Shown piece after piece: positions 1-5,445 of a stretch of DNA of 5,445 bases. Each line of letters opens with the position of its first letter. The stretch's first letter is position 1. Position numbers and translations under genes: made by a program. Source of the stretch: Paracoccaceae bacterium (GTDB lineage: Bacteria; Pseudomonadota; Alphaproteobacteria; Rhodobacterales; Rhodobacteraceae); the NCBI GenBank assembly GCA_020832725.1, contig JAFIEC010000168.1:1-5445 (forward strand), written 5' to 3'. The notes under the pieces are model-generated. The model ran no database searches. It was given only the letters and a program-made list of their open reading frames with translations, and had not been told where the DNA came from.

Positions 1-1
1 C

Positions 2-148
2 AGGCTCTCGCGGCTGGGCGCGGCGTTCGTCTATGCCCCCGGAGAGGAATGCGAAGGCCTTCAGCGGTTCCGCTATTGCCTGTTCGACCGTGGTCGTTGC
101 TCGGAGGCGACGGTGACAATCCGTGTCTACCCGCCCGCTACGGGATGA
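2..148 (+). CDS. C-terminal end of an Ig-like/cadherin-like repeat protein (5' end outside window)
   Basis: An open frame enters from the left edge and stops at TGA 146-148, giving 48 residues with no start codon in the window. The tail contains FRYCLFDRGRCSEATVTIRV, which matches the closing strands of bacterial Ig-like and cadherin-like repeats (F-x-Y-x-x-x-D-x-x-G, then ATVTxxV). Three cysteines lie in the fragment (ECEG, YCLF, GRCS). Such repeats are usual in secreted or surface proteins, so an extracellular or envelope location is inferred. The protein ends only a few residues after the last strand, with no anchor or membrane segment. Codon use resembles the following genes. The next gene on the same strand begins about 90 bases downstream, so co-transcription is possible but not shown. 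The family call rests on a short pattern and the full protein could carry other domains. Confidence 0.55.
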   Translation, partial: RLSRLGAAFVYAPGEECEGLQRFRYCLFDRGRCSEATVTIRVYPPATG

Positions 149-229
149 GTCTTCACTGACAGCTGCCGCCCAGAGCCCCTTGCGTCCTGCCCTCGATGCA
201 GCGAGTCTCGCCGCCGCACCCATCAGGCC

Positions 230-233
230 GGAG
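230..233 (+). promoter_or_regulatory. Shine-Dalgarno GGAG supporting a TTG start at 241
   Basis: GGAG lies 7 bases before an in-frame TTG at 241. The other candidate starts, ATG 196 and ATG 289, have no purine-rich motif at a suitable distance. The TTG start also gives a signal peptide of normal length with two arginines before the hydrophobic core. Confidence 0.45.
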
Positions 234-240
234 CCAGCGC

Positions 241-1821
241 TTGCCATCTGCCCCCCCCGTTCTCCCGGCTCTGCGCCGCCTTGGCGCGATGCTGCTGGTG
301 TGGCTCTTGCTTGTGCCACCGCTTGCCGCGCAGGACATCACCCTGACCACCCGCGACGGCGCAATCACGGTCTCGGGGATCCTGCTGTCCTACGATGGCG
401 AGGTCTACCGCCTGCGTACCGATTTCGGGGACATCACCGTCGATGGCCAGTCAGTCAGTTGCGACGGGCCTGCCTGCCCCAGCCTGCAGGATTTCGTGGC
501 AGAGGTCGTCTTCTCGGGCTCGCTCAGCATCAGCGAAAAGCTGATGCCCGCTCTCTTCGCCGAATTCGCCCGTGCCCGGGGGCTGCGGATGCGCAGCGAG
601 CCCGGGCCGCAGCCGGGCATGCGCGATTACGTGCTGGCACCCGAACAGGGCGGCCCGGTTGCGCTTCTCACCCTGAAGGGCGAGACGAGCGCGGAGGGTT
701 TCGATGACCTGATCTCGGGCGCGGCGGATATCGCCATGACCCTGCGTACGCCGCGCCCCGAAGAGGCTGCGGCCGCTTTCGAGGCAGGTATCGGCGGGAT
801 CGGGGGCGCGCGGCAGCGCATGATCCTGGGCCTCGATGCCCTTGTGCTGATCGTTGCCCCCGACAACCCGATCCGCACCCTCACGCTTGAACAGGCCCGC
901 GCCGCGCTCGCCGGCGAGATCATCAACTGGACAGAGCTTGGCGGTCCGGATGCGCAGATCCGGCTTCTGCTGCCCCCGCTCGAATCGGCGATCACGGACG
1001 AGCTGCAGCTCCGTCTGCTCGAGCCGGGGGGCGTCAGCCTGAGTGATACGGTGCGGCGCGTGCCCACCACCGGCGTTCTGGATGCGATGGTGGCCCGCGA
1101 CCCCTTTGCATTGGGGGTGACAACACTGGGCGCCGTCGGAGCCGCGCGGGCGCTGGGGCTTGGGGGCGCTTGCGGGATGGCGGTCTGGCCCGACGCACAA
1201 GCGATCCGGACAGAAGCCTATCCGCTGACGACGCGGCTCTACCTGCACCTGCCGCAGCGAAGGTTGCCGGTCATGGCGCGCGAGTTTCTTGTCTTCGCCG
1301 GCACCGATACCGCGCAGGCGGCGCTGGGCCGGTTGGGTTTTGTCGGACAGAACATCACGCGCCAGCCTTTCTCGGCACAGGGGCTGCGGCTGGCGGATGC
1401 CATCGCGCGGGCGCCCGAGGGTGTGCTCCTCGAGGATCTGAGCGAGATGGTCGCCGAGTTGCGCGATGCCGAAATGCTCTCGGCCGTGTTCCGCTTCGAG
1501 ACAGGCTCCACGCGGATGGATGCGCGGGCGCTGGCCAACCTCGCACTGGTGGCCGCGCGACTGGAGGCAGGCGAGTTCGATGGGCGCGAGCTGATCATCG
1601 CGGGGTTCAGCGATGCATCAGGCGGGCTGGAGGCCAACCGGCGTGTGTCCCGGCAGCGGGCGAACACGGTGCGCGACGGGCTGCGGCGGGCCGCCACCCG
1701 CGCCGACCTGTCACGGGTGAACCTGCGCACGATCGGGTTTGGCCCGCTGTCGCCCGTTGCCTGCGAGGACAGCCCCGAGGGACAGGCCATCAACCGCCGG
1801 GTGGAAATATGGCTGCGCTGA
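241..1821 (+). CDS. Exported PstS-like substrate-binding protein fused to a C-terminal OmpA domain
   Basis: Predicted periplasmic, peptidoglycan-associated protein; ligand unknown. With the TTG start at 241 it has 526 residues. Signal peptide: Arg-Arg at 12-13, hydrophobic core at about 17-30 (MLLVWLLLVPPLAA), likely cleavage before Gln31. A small beta-rich region follows, with a cysteine pair (CDGPAC, 74-79). The PstS-like domain spans about 90-365: it opens with SGSLSISEKL (92-101) and contains APDNPIRTLT then GEIINWTELGG, the PstS pattern (PDNP...LTLEQ...G.I.NW.ELGG). The OmpA domain spans about 414-526: FETGSTRMD, then FSDASG (Asp458), NRRVSRQRANTV (Arg473) and a final NRRVEIWL. Asp458 and Arg473 occupy the positions that bind diaminopimelate in OmpA, so cell-wall binding is likely retained. 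No ABC transporter genes are adjacent. An ATG at 196 would add 15 residues but lacks a ribosome site; ATG 289 would leave no charged n-region. Confidence 0.85.
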   Translation: MPSAPPVLPALRRLGAMLLVWLLLVPPLAAQDITLTTRDGAITVSGILLSYDGEVYRLRTDFGDITVDGQSVSCDGPACPSLQDFVAEVVFSGSLSISEKLMPALFAEFARARGLRMRSEPGPQPGMRDYVLAPEQGGPVALLTLKGETSAEGFDDLISGAADIAMTLRTPRPEEAAAAFEAGIGGIGGARQRMILGLDALVLIVAPDNPIRTLTLEQARAALAGEIINWTELGGPDAQIRLLLPPLESAITDELQLRLLEPGGVSLSDTVRRVPTTGVLDAMVARDPFALGVTTLGAVGAARALGLGGACGMAVWPDAQAIRTEAYPLTTRLYLHLPQRRLPVMAREFLVFAGTDTAQAALGRLGFVGQNITRQPFSAQGLRLADAIARAPEGVLLEDLSEMVAELRDAEMLSAVFRFETGSTRMDARALANLALVAARLEAGEFDGRELIIAGFSDASGGLEANRRVSRQRANTVRDGLRRAATRADLSRVNLRTIGFGPLSPVACEDSPEGQAINRRVEIWLR

Positions 1822-1825
1822 TAAC

Positions 1826-1840
1826 GGGCTAGAGCAGCCC
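1826..1840. terminator. Short hairpin between convergent genes, possible weak bidirectional terminator
   Basis: GGGCT, loop AGAGC, AGCCC form a perfect 5-bp stem with a 5-base loop in the 7-base gap between the upstream gene and radC, running into the radC stop codon. No T-run follows on either strand, so it does not meet the usual intrinsic terminator pattern. It is the only structure seen that could end either transcript. Confidence 0.2.
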
Positions 1841-2641
1841 CTCGGAGCGAAAACTCACCTCGCGGGACTGGCCGATCACGAGGTGATCGTGGATCGTGAT
1901 GCCCAGGGCCTGGGCGGCATCGCGGATCGCATCGGTCATCGAGATATCGGCAGCACTTGGGGTCGGATCGCCCGAGGGATGATTGTGCACGAGGATCAGG
2001 GCCGAGGCGTTCAGCTCCAGCGCGCGGCGCACGACCTCGCGGGGATAGACCGGAACATGATCGACCGTACCGCTTGCCTGTTCCTCATCGGCGATCAGCA
2101 CATTCTTTCGGTCAAGGAACAGGATCCGGAACTGCTCGGTCTCGCGATGGGCCATGGCCGTGTGGCAATAGTCGAGCAGCGCCTGCCACGACGAGATGAC
2201 CGGACGGTCCATCACCCGCGCACGCGCCATCCTCTGGGCGGCGGCGGCGACGATCTTCAACTCCTGCACGACCGTATCGCCCACCCCCTGAACCCGGGCC
2301 AGAGCCGATGGCGGGGCGGCCAGCACGCGGTTGAAATCTCCGAAAGTTGCGATCAGCCGCTTGGCCAGCGGCTTGACGTCGCGGCGCGGAATCGCGCGGA
2401 ACAGCACCAGCTCAAGCATCTCGTAGTCGGGCATGGCGGCCCCGCCCCCGGCCATGAAGCGCGCGCGCAACCTCTGGCGGTGAGCGGCATGGTCGGGCGC
2501 AGGGGCGGGCGCGCGCGGGTCCGGTGAGGCGCCGGACTCGGCGGACAGGAGCAGCCCGGGCAACGGGGCCTCGGCAAGATGCCGGGGCGTGGTTGCGGGC
2601 GGGCCGGTGTGACCGGGAGCGGGGCGAGAGGAGACCGACAT
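1829..2641 (-). CDS. radC: RadC family JAMM/MPN+ domain protein
   Basis: RadC-family protein, 270 residues. Its biochemical role is unsettled: the original E. coli radC mutation was later traced to recG, and links to recombination or competence are family-level observations. Residues 1-50 are a low-complexity Pro/Ala-rich extension. The family core begins at HAAHRQRLRARF (51-62). A helix-hairpin-helix-like segment follows (ARVQGVGDTVVQELK, about 115-129), then the JAB/MPN domain to the C-terminus. The zinc-binding JAMM set looks complete: Glu169 (TEQF), His219 and His221 in HNHPSGDPTPS, and Asp232. A functional metalloprotein is therefore expected. ATG 2641 has no well-spaced ribosome site. 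A TTG at 2563 has GAGG five bases upstream and would give 244 residues, closer to the usual family length of about 220-230, so the start is uncertain. A CtrA-type box lies just upstream. The gene is convergent with the OmpA-domain gene across 7 bases. Confidence 0.93.
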   Translation of the reverse strand: MSVSSRPAPGHTGPPATTPRHLAEAPLPGLLLSAESGASPDPRAPAPAPDHAAHRQRLRARFMAGGGAAMPDYEMLELVLFRAIPRRDVKPLAKRLIATFGDFNRVLAAPPSALARVQGVGDTVVQELKIVAAAAQRMARARVMDRPVISSWQALLDYCHTAMAHRETEQFRILFLDRKNVLIADEEQASGTVDHVPVYPREVVRRALELNASALILVHNHPSGDPTPSAADISMTDAIRDAAQALGITIHDHLVIGQSREVSFRSEGLL

Positions 2642-2664
2642 CCTCGCAGCTTCGGCCCTGCGGG

Positions 2665-2679
2665 TTAACGCGGCGTTAA
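2665..2679 (-). promoter_or_regulatory. CtrA-type binding site upstream of radC
   Basis: The 15 bases TTAACGCGGCGTTAA are a perfect inverted repeat (7-bp arms, one central base) and contain two TTAA half-sites seven bases apart. Read on the - strand, toward radC, the site is TTAACGCCGCGTTAAC, an exact match to the alphaproteobacterial CtrA consensus TTAA-N7-TTAAC. It is centred about 31 bases before radC ATG 2641. By eye no other TTAA occurs in this GC-rich window, so the correct spacing is unlikely to be casual. CtrA binding is inferred from the motif. Transcription starting the usual distance after such a box would give a nearly leaderless mRNA for ATG 2641, or a leader of roughly 80 bases for the TTG at 2563. 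I see no clear -10 element. Confidence 0.6.
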
Positions 2680-2731
2680 GGCTACCCGACCGGTGCTGTC
2701 CCGCGCCGGGGGCGGGTGGGCAATTCCTGCC

Positions 2732-3496
2732 TCAGCGGCGGATGCTGGCGGTGACGTAGTTCACGCTGAGATCACGGGCCGAAAGCGACCATGACCACGA
2801 CAGAGGATTGAAGACAAACCCCTTGCGGTCCACCGGATCGAGCCCTGCCTCGCGCAGAAGGGCGAAAAGCTCGTCAGGCGTGATGAACTTGCGCCATTCA
2901 TGCGTGCCCCTGGGCAGCCAGCGCATGACATATTCCGCCCCGACGATGGCCATGGCAAAGCTCTTGGGATTGCGGTTGATCGTGGAGCAGACCATCAGCC
3001 CGCCGGGGCGCAGCAAGTCGTGGCAGGCGCGGAGATAGGCCAGCGGATCGGCGACATGCTCCACCACTTCCATGTTGAGCAAGCCGTCGAAAACCTCTCC
3101 GGCCTCTGCCAGTGCCTCGGCAGTGGTGTGGCGATAGTCGATCTTCAGGCCCGATTGCTCGGCATGCAACCTTGCGACGGGAATGTTGCGCTCGGCCGCA
3201 TCGGCACCGACAACCTCTGCCCCCAGCCGGGCCATGGGCTCGGACAGAAGCCCGCCGCCGCAGCCGATATCCAGCAACCGCAGCCCCTCGAAGGGGCGGG
3301 GCGACGACAGATCGCGGTCGAACTCAGCCGCGATCTGCGCGGTGATGTAGTCCAGCCGGCAGGGGTTGAGCATGTGCAGAGGCTTGAACTTGCCCTGGGT
3401 ATCCCACCATTCGGCGGCCATGGCCTCGAACTTTGCCACCTCTGCGGCATCGACGGTGTTGGCGGGGGCGGGCCTTGCCCGGGTCTCGGTTTGCAT
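2732..3496 (-). CDS. ubiG: Ubiquinone biosynthesis O-methyltransferase UbiG
   Basis: SAM-dependent class I methyltransferase that performs both O-methylations of ubiquinone synthesis (the 3-demethylubiquinol and polyprenyl-hydroxyphenol steps), acting at the inner membrane. It is 254 residues, the normal family length. The N-terminus has the UbiG signature KFEAMAAEWWDTQGKFKPLH (22-41), followed by LNPCRLDYI. SAM motif I is LLDIGCGGGLLSEPMA (74-89), with an acidic strand-2 end at VVGADA (95-100). The UbiG-typical NMEVVEHVADP is at 141-151, then LLRPGG (161-166) and a C-terminal MRWLPRGTHEWRKFITPDEL. ATG 3496 is chosen because GGAGAG sits six bases upstream and the protein then begins just before the conserved core. 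The same frame stays open far upstream, but that part is antisense to pip and infB and is not protein-like. The gene is divergent from pip, with radC 90 bases downstream on the same strand. Confidence 0.96.
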   Translation of the reverse strand: MQTETRARPAPANTVDAAEVAKFEAMAAEWWDTQGKFKPLHMLNPCRLDYITAQIAAEFDRDLSSPRPFEGLRLLDIGCGGGLLSEPMARLGAEVVGADAAERNIPVARLHAEQSGLKIDYRHTTAEALAEAGEVFDGLLNMEVVEHVADPLAYLRACHDLLRPGGLMVCSTINRNPKSFAMAIVGAEYVMRWLPRGTHEWRKFITPDELFALLREAGLDPVDRKGFVFNPLSWSWSLSARDLSVNYVTASIRR

Positions 3497-3556
3497 TGCA
3501 CTCTCCGGATCAACCTGCAAATAATCATCTCTCACCCGAATTGATATAGAGCCGAG
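3497..3556. promoter_or_regulatory. Divergent ubiG/pip intergenic region with likely promoters
   Basis: These 60 bases separate the ubiG and pip start codons and are clearly AT-richer than their surroundings, with ATAATCAT and TTGATATAG stretches. Promoters for both genes should lie here, because both read outward. On the - strand the ubiG ribosome site GGAG (+ strand CTCC at 3503-3506) is six bases before ATG 3496. Before pip only a weak AGAG (3548-3551) is seen. GATATA near 3543-3548 could be a -10 for pip, but I find no convincing -35 at the right distance on either strand. No operator palindrome is evident. Confidence 0.4.
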
Positions 3557-4546
3557 ATGCAGAAATCCGCAGGCCAAATCCGCGCAGCGGACCATCTGTA
3601 TCCGCCCATCGATCCCTTCGACCAGCGCCTGATCGATATGGGCGATGGTCACGCGATCTATGTCGAGCAATGCGGCGCGCCCGATGGCATACCCGTCGTG
3701 GTGCTGCATGGCGGCCCCGGGGGAGGGTGCAGCCCCGGCATGCGGCGCTATTTCGATCCAGGCGCCTATCGTGTGGTTCTCTTTGATCAGCGCGGCTGCG
3801 GACGCTCCCGCCCCCATGCCAGTGTCGAGAACAATACCACCTGGCACCTCGTGGCCGATATCGAGCGGATCCGGCGAATCCTCGGGATCGAACGCTGGAC
3901 GGTCTTCGGAGGGTCGTGGGGGGCAACGCTGGCGCTGATCTATGCCCAGACCCACCCCGACAGGGTGGCATATCTGGCGCTGCGCGGGGTTTTCCTGATG
4001 ACCGGGTCGGAACTGAGCTGGTTCTACGGTGGGGGTGCGGCGCTGTTCTGGCCCCGGGAGTGGGAGGCATTTGTCGGGCTCTTGCCCGAAGAAGAGCGTG
4101 GTGACGTGATCGCGGCCTACAACCGCCGTCTGTTCGCCCCTGACATGGAAACCCAGGTCCGTTATGCGCGCGCCTGGGTGATGTGGGAAAACGCGCTTGC
4201 CAGCATGGCAAGCGAGAGGGGCAGCGGCGAATGCCCGCCCGACTATGCCCGCGCCTTTGCCCGGCTGGAGAACCATTATTTCGCCAATGCGGGCTTTCTG
4301 GAGCGTGACGGTCACATCCTCGACCGGATGGACCAGATCGCCCATATTCCCGGGGTCATCGTGCAGGGCCGCTATGACATGATATGCCCGCCCGCCTCGG
4401 CGGAGCGTCTGTCGCAGCGCTGGCCCTCGGGGCGGCTGACGATGGTGCCGGATGCCGGCCACGCCCTGTCCGAGCCGGGCATCAGCCGCGAGCTCGTGAA
4501 GGCGATGGAGAGGGTGAAGGCGCGGCGGGGAGAGCTTCTGGTCTGA
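3557..4546 (+). CDS. pip: Proline iminopeptidase (alpha/beta hydrolase, peptidase family S33)
   Basis: Cytoplasmic aminopeptidase that removes N-terminal proline from peptides (EC 3.4.11.5). It has 329 residues, normal for the family, and no signal peptide. The alpha/beta-hydrolase core opens with the oxyanion-hole motif HGGPGGGCSPGMRRYFDP (51-68), then LFDQRGCGRSRPHA (75-88). The nucleophile elbow GGSWGATLAL gives Ser120. Asp274 lies in QGRYDMICP and His302 in DAGHALSEPGI, completing the triad. Glu211 (RAWVMWE) and Glu238 (ARLENHYF) match the two glutamates that, as I recall, recognise the substrate amino group in the Serratia enzyme, so proline specificity is well supported against a generic hydrolase. 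ATG 3557 is chosen because the protein then starts at the usual distance before LYPPIDPFD; the AGAG five bases upstream is weak. It is divergent from ubiG and convergent with infB across 16 bases. Confidence 0.95.
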   Translation: MQKSAGQIRAADHLYPPIDPFDQRLIDMGDGHAIYVEQCGAPDGIPVVVLHGGPGGGCSPGMRRYFDPGAYRVVLFDQRGCGRSRPHASVENNTTWHLVADIERIRRILGIERWTVFGGSWGATLALIYAQTHPDRVAYLALRGVFLMTGSELSWFYGGGAALFWPREWEAFVGLLPEEERGDVIAAYNRRLFAPDMETQVRYARAWVMWENALASMASERGSGECPPDYARAFARLENHYFANAGFLERDGHILDRMDQIAHIPGVIVQGRYDMICPPASAERLSQRWPSGRLTMVPDAGHALSEPGISRELVKAMERVKARRGELLV

Positions 4547-4558
4547 CCCCCTGCCGCG
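4521..4558. terminator. GC-rich stem-loop at the pip/infB convergent junction, possible terminator
   Basis: CGCGGCGGGG (4521-4530) can pair with CCCC-CT-GCCGCG (4547-4558), giving ten G/C pairs with a two-base CT bulge. The 16-base loop includes the pip stop codon. For - strand transcription it begins five bases after the infB stop. Neither side has a T-run, so this is a candidate structure only. It may stop or slow polymerase from either direction between two genes with almost no spacer. Confidence 0.25.
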
Positions 4559-4562
4559 GACC

Positions 4563-5318
4563 TCAGAGGCTGCGCTCGATTTCCTCGCGCTCGAAGATCT
4601 CGATGACGTCGCCCTCGCGGATGTCCTCGTAATGCTCGAAGGCCATGCCGCATTCCTGACCGGACTGCACTTCCTTGACCTCGTCCTTGAAGCGCTTGAG
4701 CGTCTTGAGCGTGCCTTCGTGGATGACCACGTTGTCGCGCAGAAGGCGCACACCTGCCGACCGGCGGGCAACGCCCTCGGTCACGAGGCAACCGGCGACC
4801 TTGCCGACACCCGAAACCTTGAACACCTGGCGAATCTGGGCATAGCCGATGAAGTTCTCGCGCACCTCTGCCGACAGAAGGCCCGATGCCGCAGCTTTCA
4901 CGTCATCCACCAGATCGTAGATGACGGAGTAATAGCGGATCTCGACACTCTTCTGGTTCGCGGCGGCACGGGCAGGCGCATTGGCCCGCACGTTGAAGCC
5001 GATCACCGGCGCGCCCGAAGCCTCGGCAAGGCCGATATCGCTTTCGGTGATGGCGCCGACGCCCGAGTGAAGCACGCGGACGCGCACCTCGTCATTGCCG
5101 ATCTTCTCCATCGCCTGGACAATGGCTTCGGCCGAACCCTGAACGTCCGCCTTCACGACGATGGGCAACTCCGCCACCTTCTCGTCGGCCTTGGCCTTGG
5201 CGAGAAGCTGCTCCAGCGTGGTCGCTGCACCGGCAGCTGCACGTTTGTCCCGGGCCGCCTGCTGCCGATACTCGGCGATCTCACGGGCCTGAGCCTCCGT
5301 TTCCACGACATTGAGCAC
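4563..5318 (-). CDS. infB: Translation initiation factor IF-2, C-terminal part (domains III and IV); 5' end broken
   Basis: IF-2 is the GTPase that delivers initiator fMet-tRNA to the 30S subunit and promotes subunit joining. Only about the last 250 residues are present, against roughly 800-900 for the full protein. The recognisable sequence starts at LNVVETEAQAREIAEYRQQ (codon 5313-5315), passes through AAGAATTLEQLLAKAK and domain III (VVKADVQGSAEAI, VLHSGVGAITESDI, VIGFNVRANA), and continues into domain IV (FKVSGVGKVAGCLV, GVRLLRDNVV, SGQECGMAFE), ending in FEREEIERSL. The sequence closely resembles Rhodobacterales IF-2. The N-terminal region, G domain and domain II are missing: upstream of about 5316 the frame stays open to the window edge, but the translation is no longer IF-2. 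The 5' boundary given is therefore the end of homology, not a start codon. infB is essential, so the break is more likely an assembly join than a real truncation. The gene is convergent with pip. Confidence 0.93.
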   Translation of the reverse strand: MLNVVETEAQAREIAEYRQQAARDKRAAAGAATTLEQLLAKAKADEKVAELPIVVKADVQGSAEAIVQAMEKIGNDEVRVRVLHSGVGAITESDIGLAEASGAPVIGFNVRANAPARAAANQKSVEIRYYSVIYDLVDDVKAAASGLLSAEVRENFIGYAQIRQVFKVSGVGKVAGCLVTEGVARRSAGVRLLRDNVVIHEGTLKTLKRFKDEVKEVQSGQECGMAFEHYEDIREGDVIEIFEREEIERSL

Positions 5319-5445
5319 CACCGCCGCCGCCGTCCGCACCGCTCCCAAACGCCCCCAGCCCATCCTCGAGGCCTTCGCCGACCGCGGCCGCGAGCCGGCC
5401 CGCCACGGCGTCGCCCCGGGCACGGTCATGCTCAACGGCGCGTCC
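5316..5445 (+). other. Compositionally foreign segment with a + strand open frame, possibly P-loop phosphotransferase-like
   Basis: The sequence changes abruptly here from IF-2 to unrelated DNA. In the + frame ending at the window edge (codons from 5317), 41 of 43 codons end in G or C, the exceptions being GCT and AAA. The infB codons next to it are visibly more mixed. The + translation includes PILEAFADRGREPARHGVAP and ends GTVMLNGAS. That ending resembles the strand and first half of a Walker A loop of the LNGxSSxGK type found in chloramphenicol-phosphotransferase-like proteins, but the diagnostic GK-S/T would lie beyond the window. No start codon in a plausible context is visible; the first in-frame ATG is at 5427. 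Origin from a very high-GC bacterium such as an actinobacterium is inferred from codon use only. The function is a guess. Confidence 0.35.

Noticed and set aside
451..1248. Long - strand open frame antisense to the PstS/OmpA gene
   Set aside because: There are no recognisable motifs, it is rich in Arg/Gly/Pro, and it lies opposite a gene with well-supported domains. It is a shadow frame.
1739..2527. + strand open frame of 262 codons opposite radC
   Set aside because: The translation is a mirror of the RadC coding strand with His/Arg-rich low complexity and no domain. RadC on the other strand has a complete JAMM motif.
2695..2720. GC-rich inverted repeat downstream of ubiG as a terminator
   Set aside because: Only about five pairs (CCCGC/GCGGG) with a seven-base loop and no T-run; this is expected by chance in such GC-rich DNA.
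2642..2731. LexA/SOS operator (alphaproteobacterial GTTC-N7-GTTC) upstream of radC
   Set aside because: No such spaced pair is present in the radC upstream region; the only regular motif there is the TTAA-N7-TTAA box.
3497..4771. In-frame upstream extension of ubiG, making a 679-codon open frame
   Set aside because: It is antisense to pip and the end of infB, has a non-protein-like composition, and ubiG has a clear start with a strong ribosome site at 3496. Long spurious frames are expected at this GC content.
5319..5435. infB start at TTG 5435, giving a complete 290-residue protein
   Set aside because: The first 40 residues are not IF-2, there is no ribosome site argument for it, and a G-domain-less IF-2 would not replace the essential full-length factor.
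1..5445. CRISPR arrays, insertion sequences, tRNA or rRNA genes
   Set aside because: No regularly spaced repeats, transposase motifs, paired terminal repeats or cloverleaf/rRNA sequences were seen on either strand.

Overview
The window reads as a GC-rich alphaproteobacterial chromosome segment, most likely Rhodobacterales. The IF-2 C-terminus, the UbiG and RadC sequences and the PstS-like/OmpA fusion all look like that order, and a CtrA-type motif (TTAA-N7-TTAAC) is present. This assignment is from recognition of the proteins, not from a search.

Layout, left to right: (1) the last 48 codons of a + strand gene ending at 148, with the look of a bacterial Ig-like/cadherin-like repeat; (2) a + strand exported protein (about 241-1821) that joins a PstS-like substrate-binding domain to a C-terminal OmpA peptidoglycan-binding domain; (3) radC on the - strand (1829-2641), convergent with the previous gene across 7 bases; (4) a short intergenic stretch with a perfect CtrA-type box facing radC; (5) ubiG on the - strand (2732-3496); (6) a 60-base AT-richer divergent intergenic region; (7) pip, proline iminopeptidase, on the + strand (3557-4546); (8) the 3' part of infB on the - strand (stop at 4563), convergent with pip across 16 bases; (9) from about 5316 to the end, sequence that no longer matches IF-2 and has a different composition.

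The genes are mostly unrelated housekeeping functions: ubiquinone synthesis (ubiG), translation initiation (infB), peptide turnover (pip), a RadC/JAMM protein and a cell-envelope protein. They do not form one pathway or operon. radC and ubiG are co-oriented, but the CtrA-type box suggests that radC has its own control.

The two points most worth attention are the CtrA-type box upstream of radC and the abrupt break inside infB near 5316. The break is most simply an assembly chimera with a very high-GC genome. I do not see a clearly novel multi-gene system here; the remaining observations are modest.
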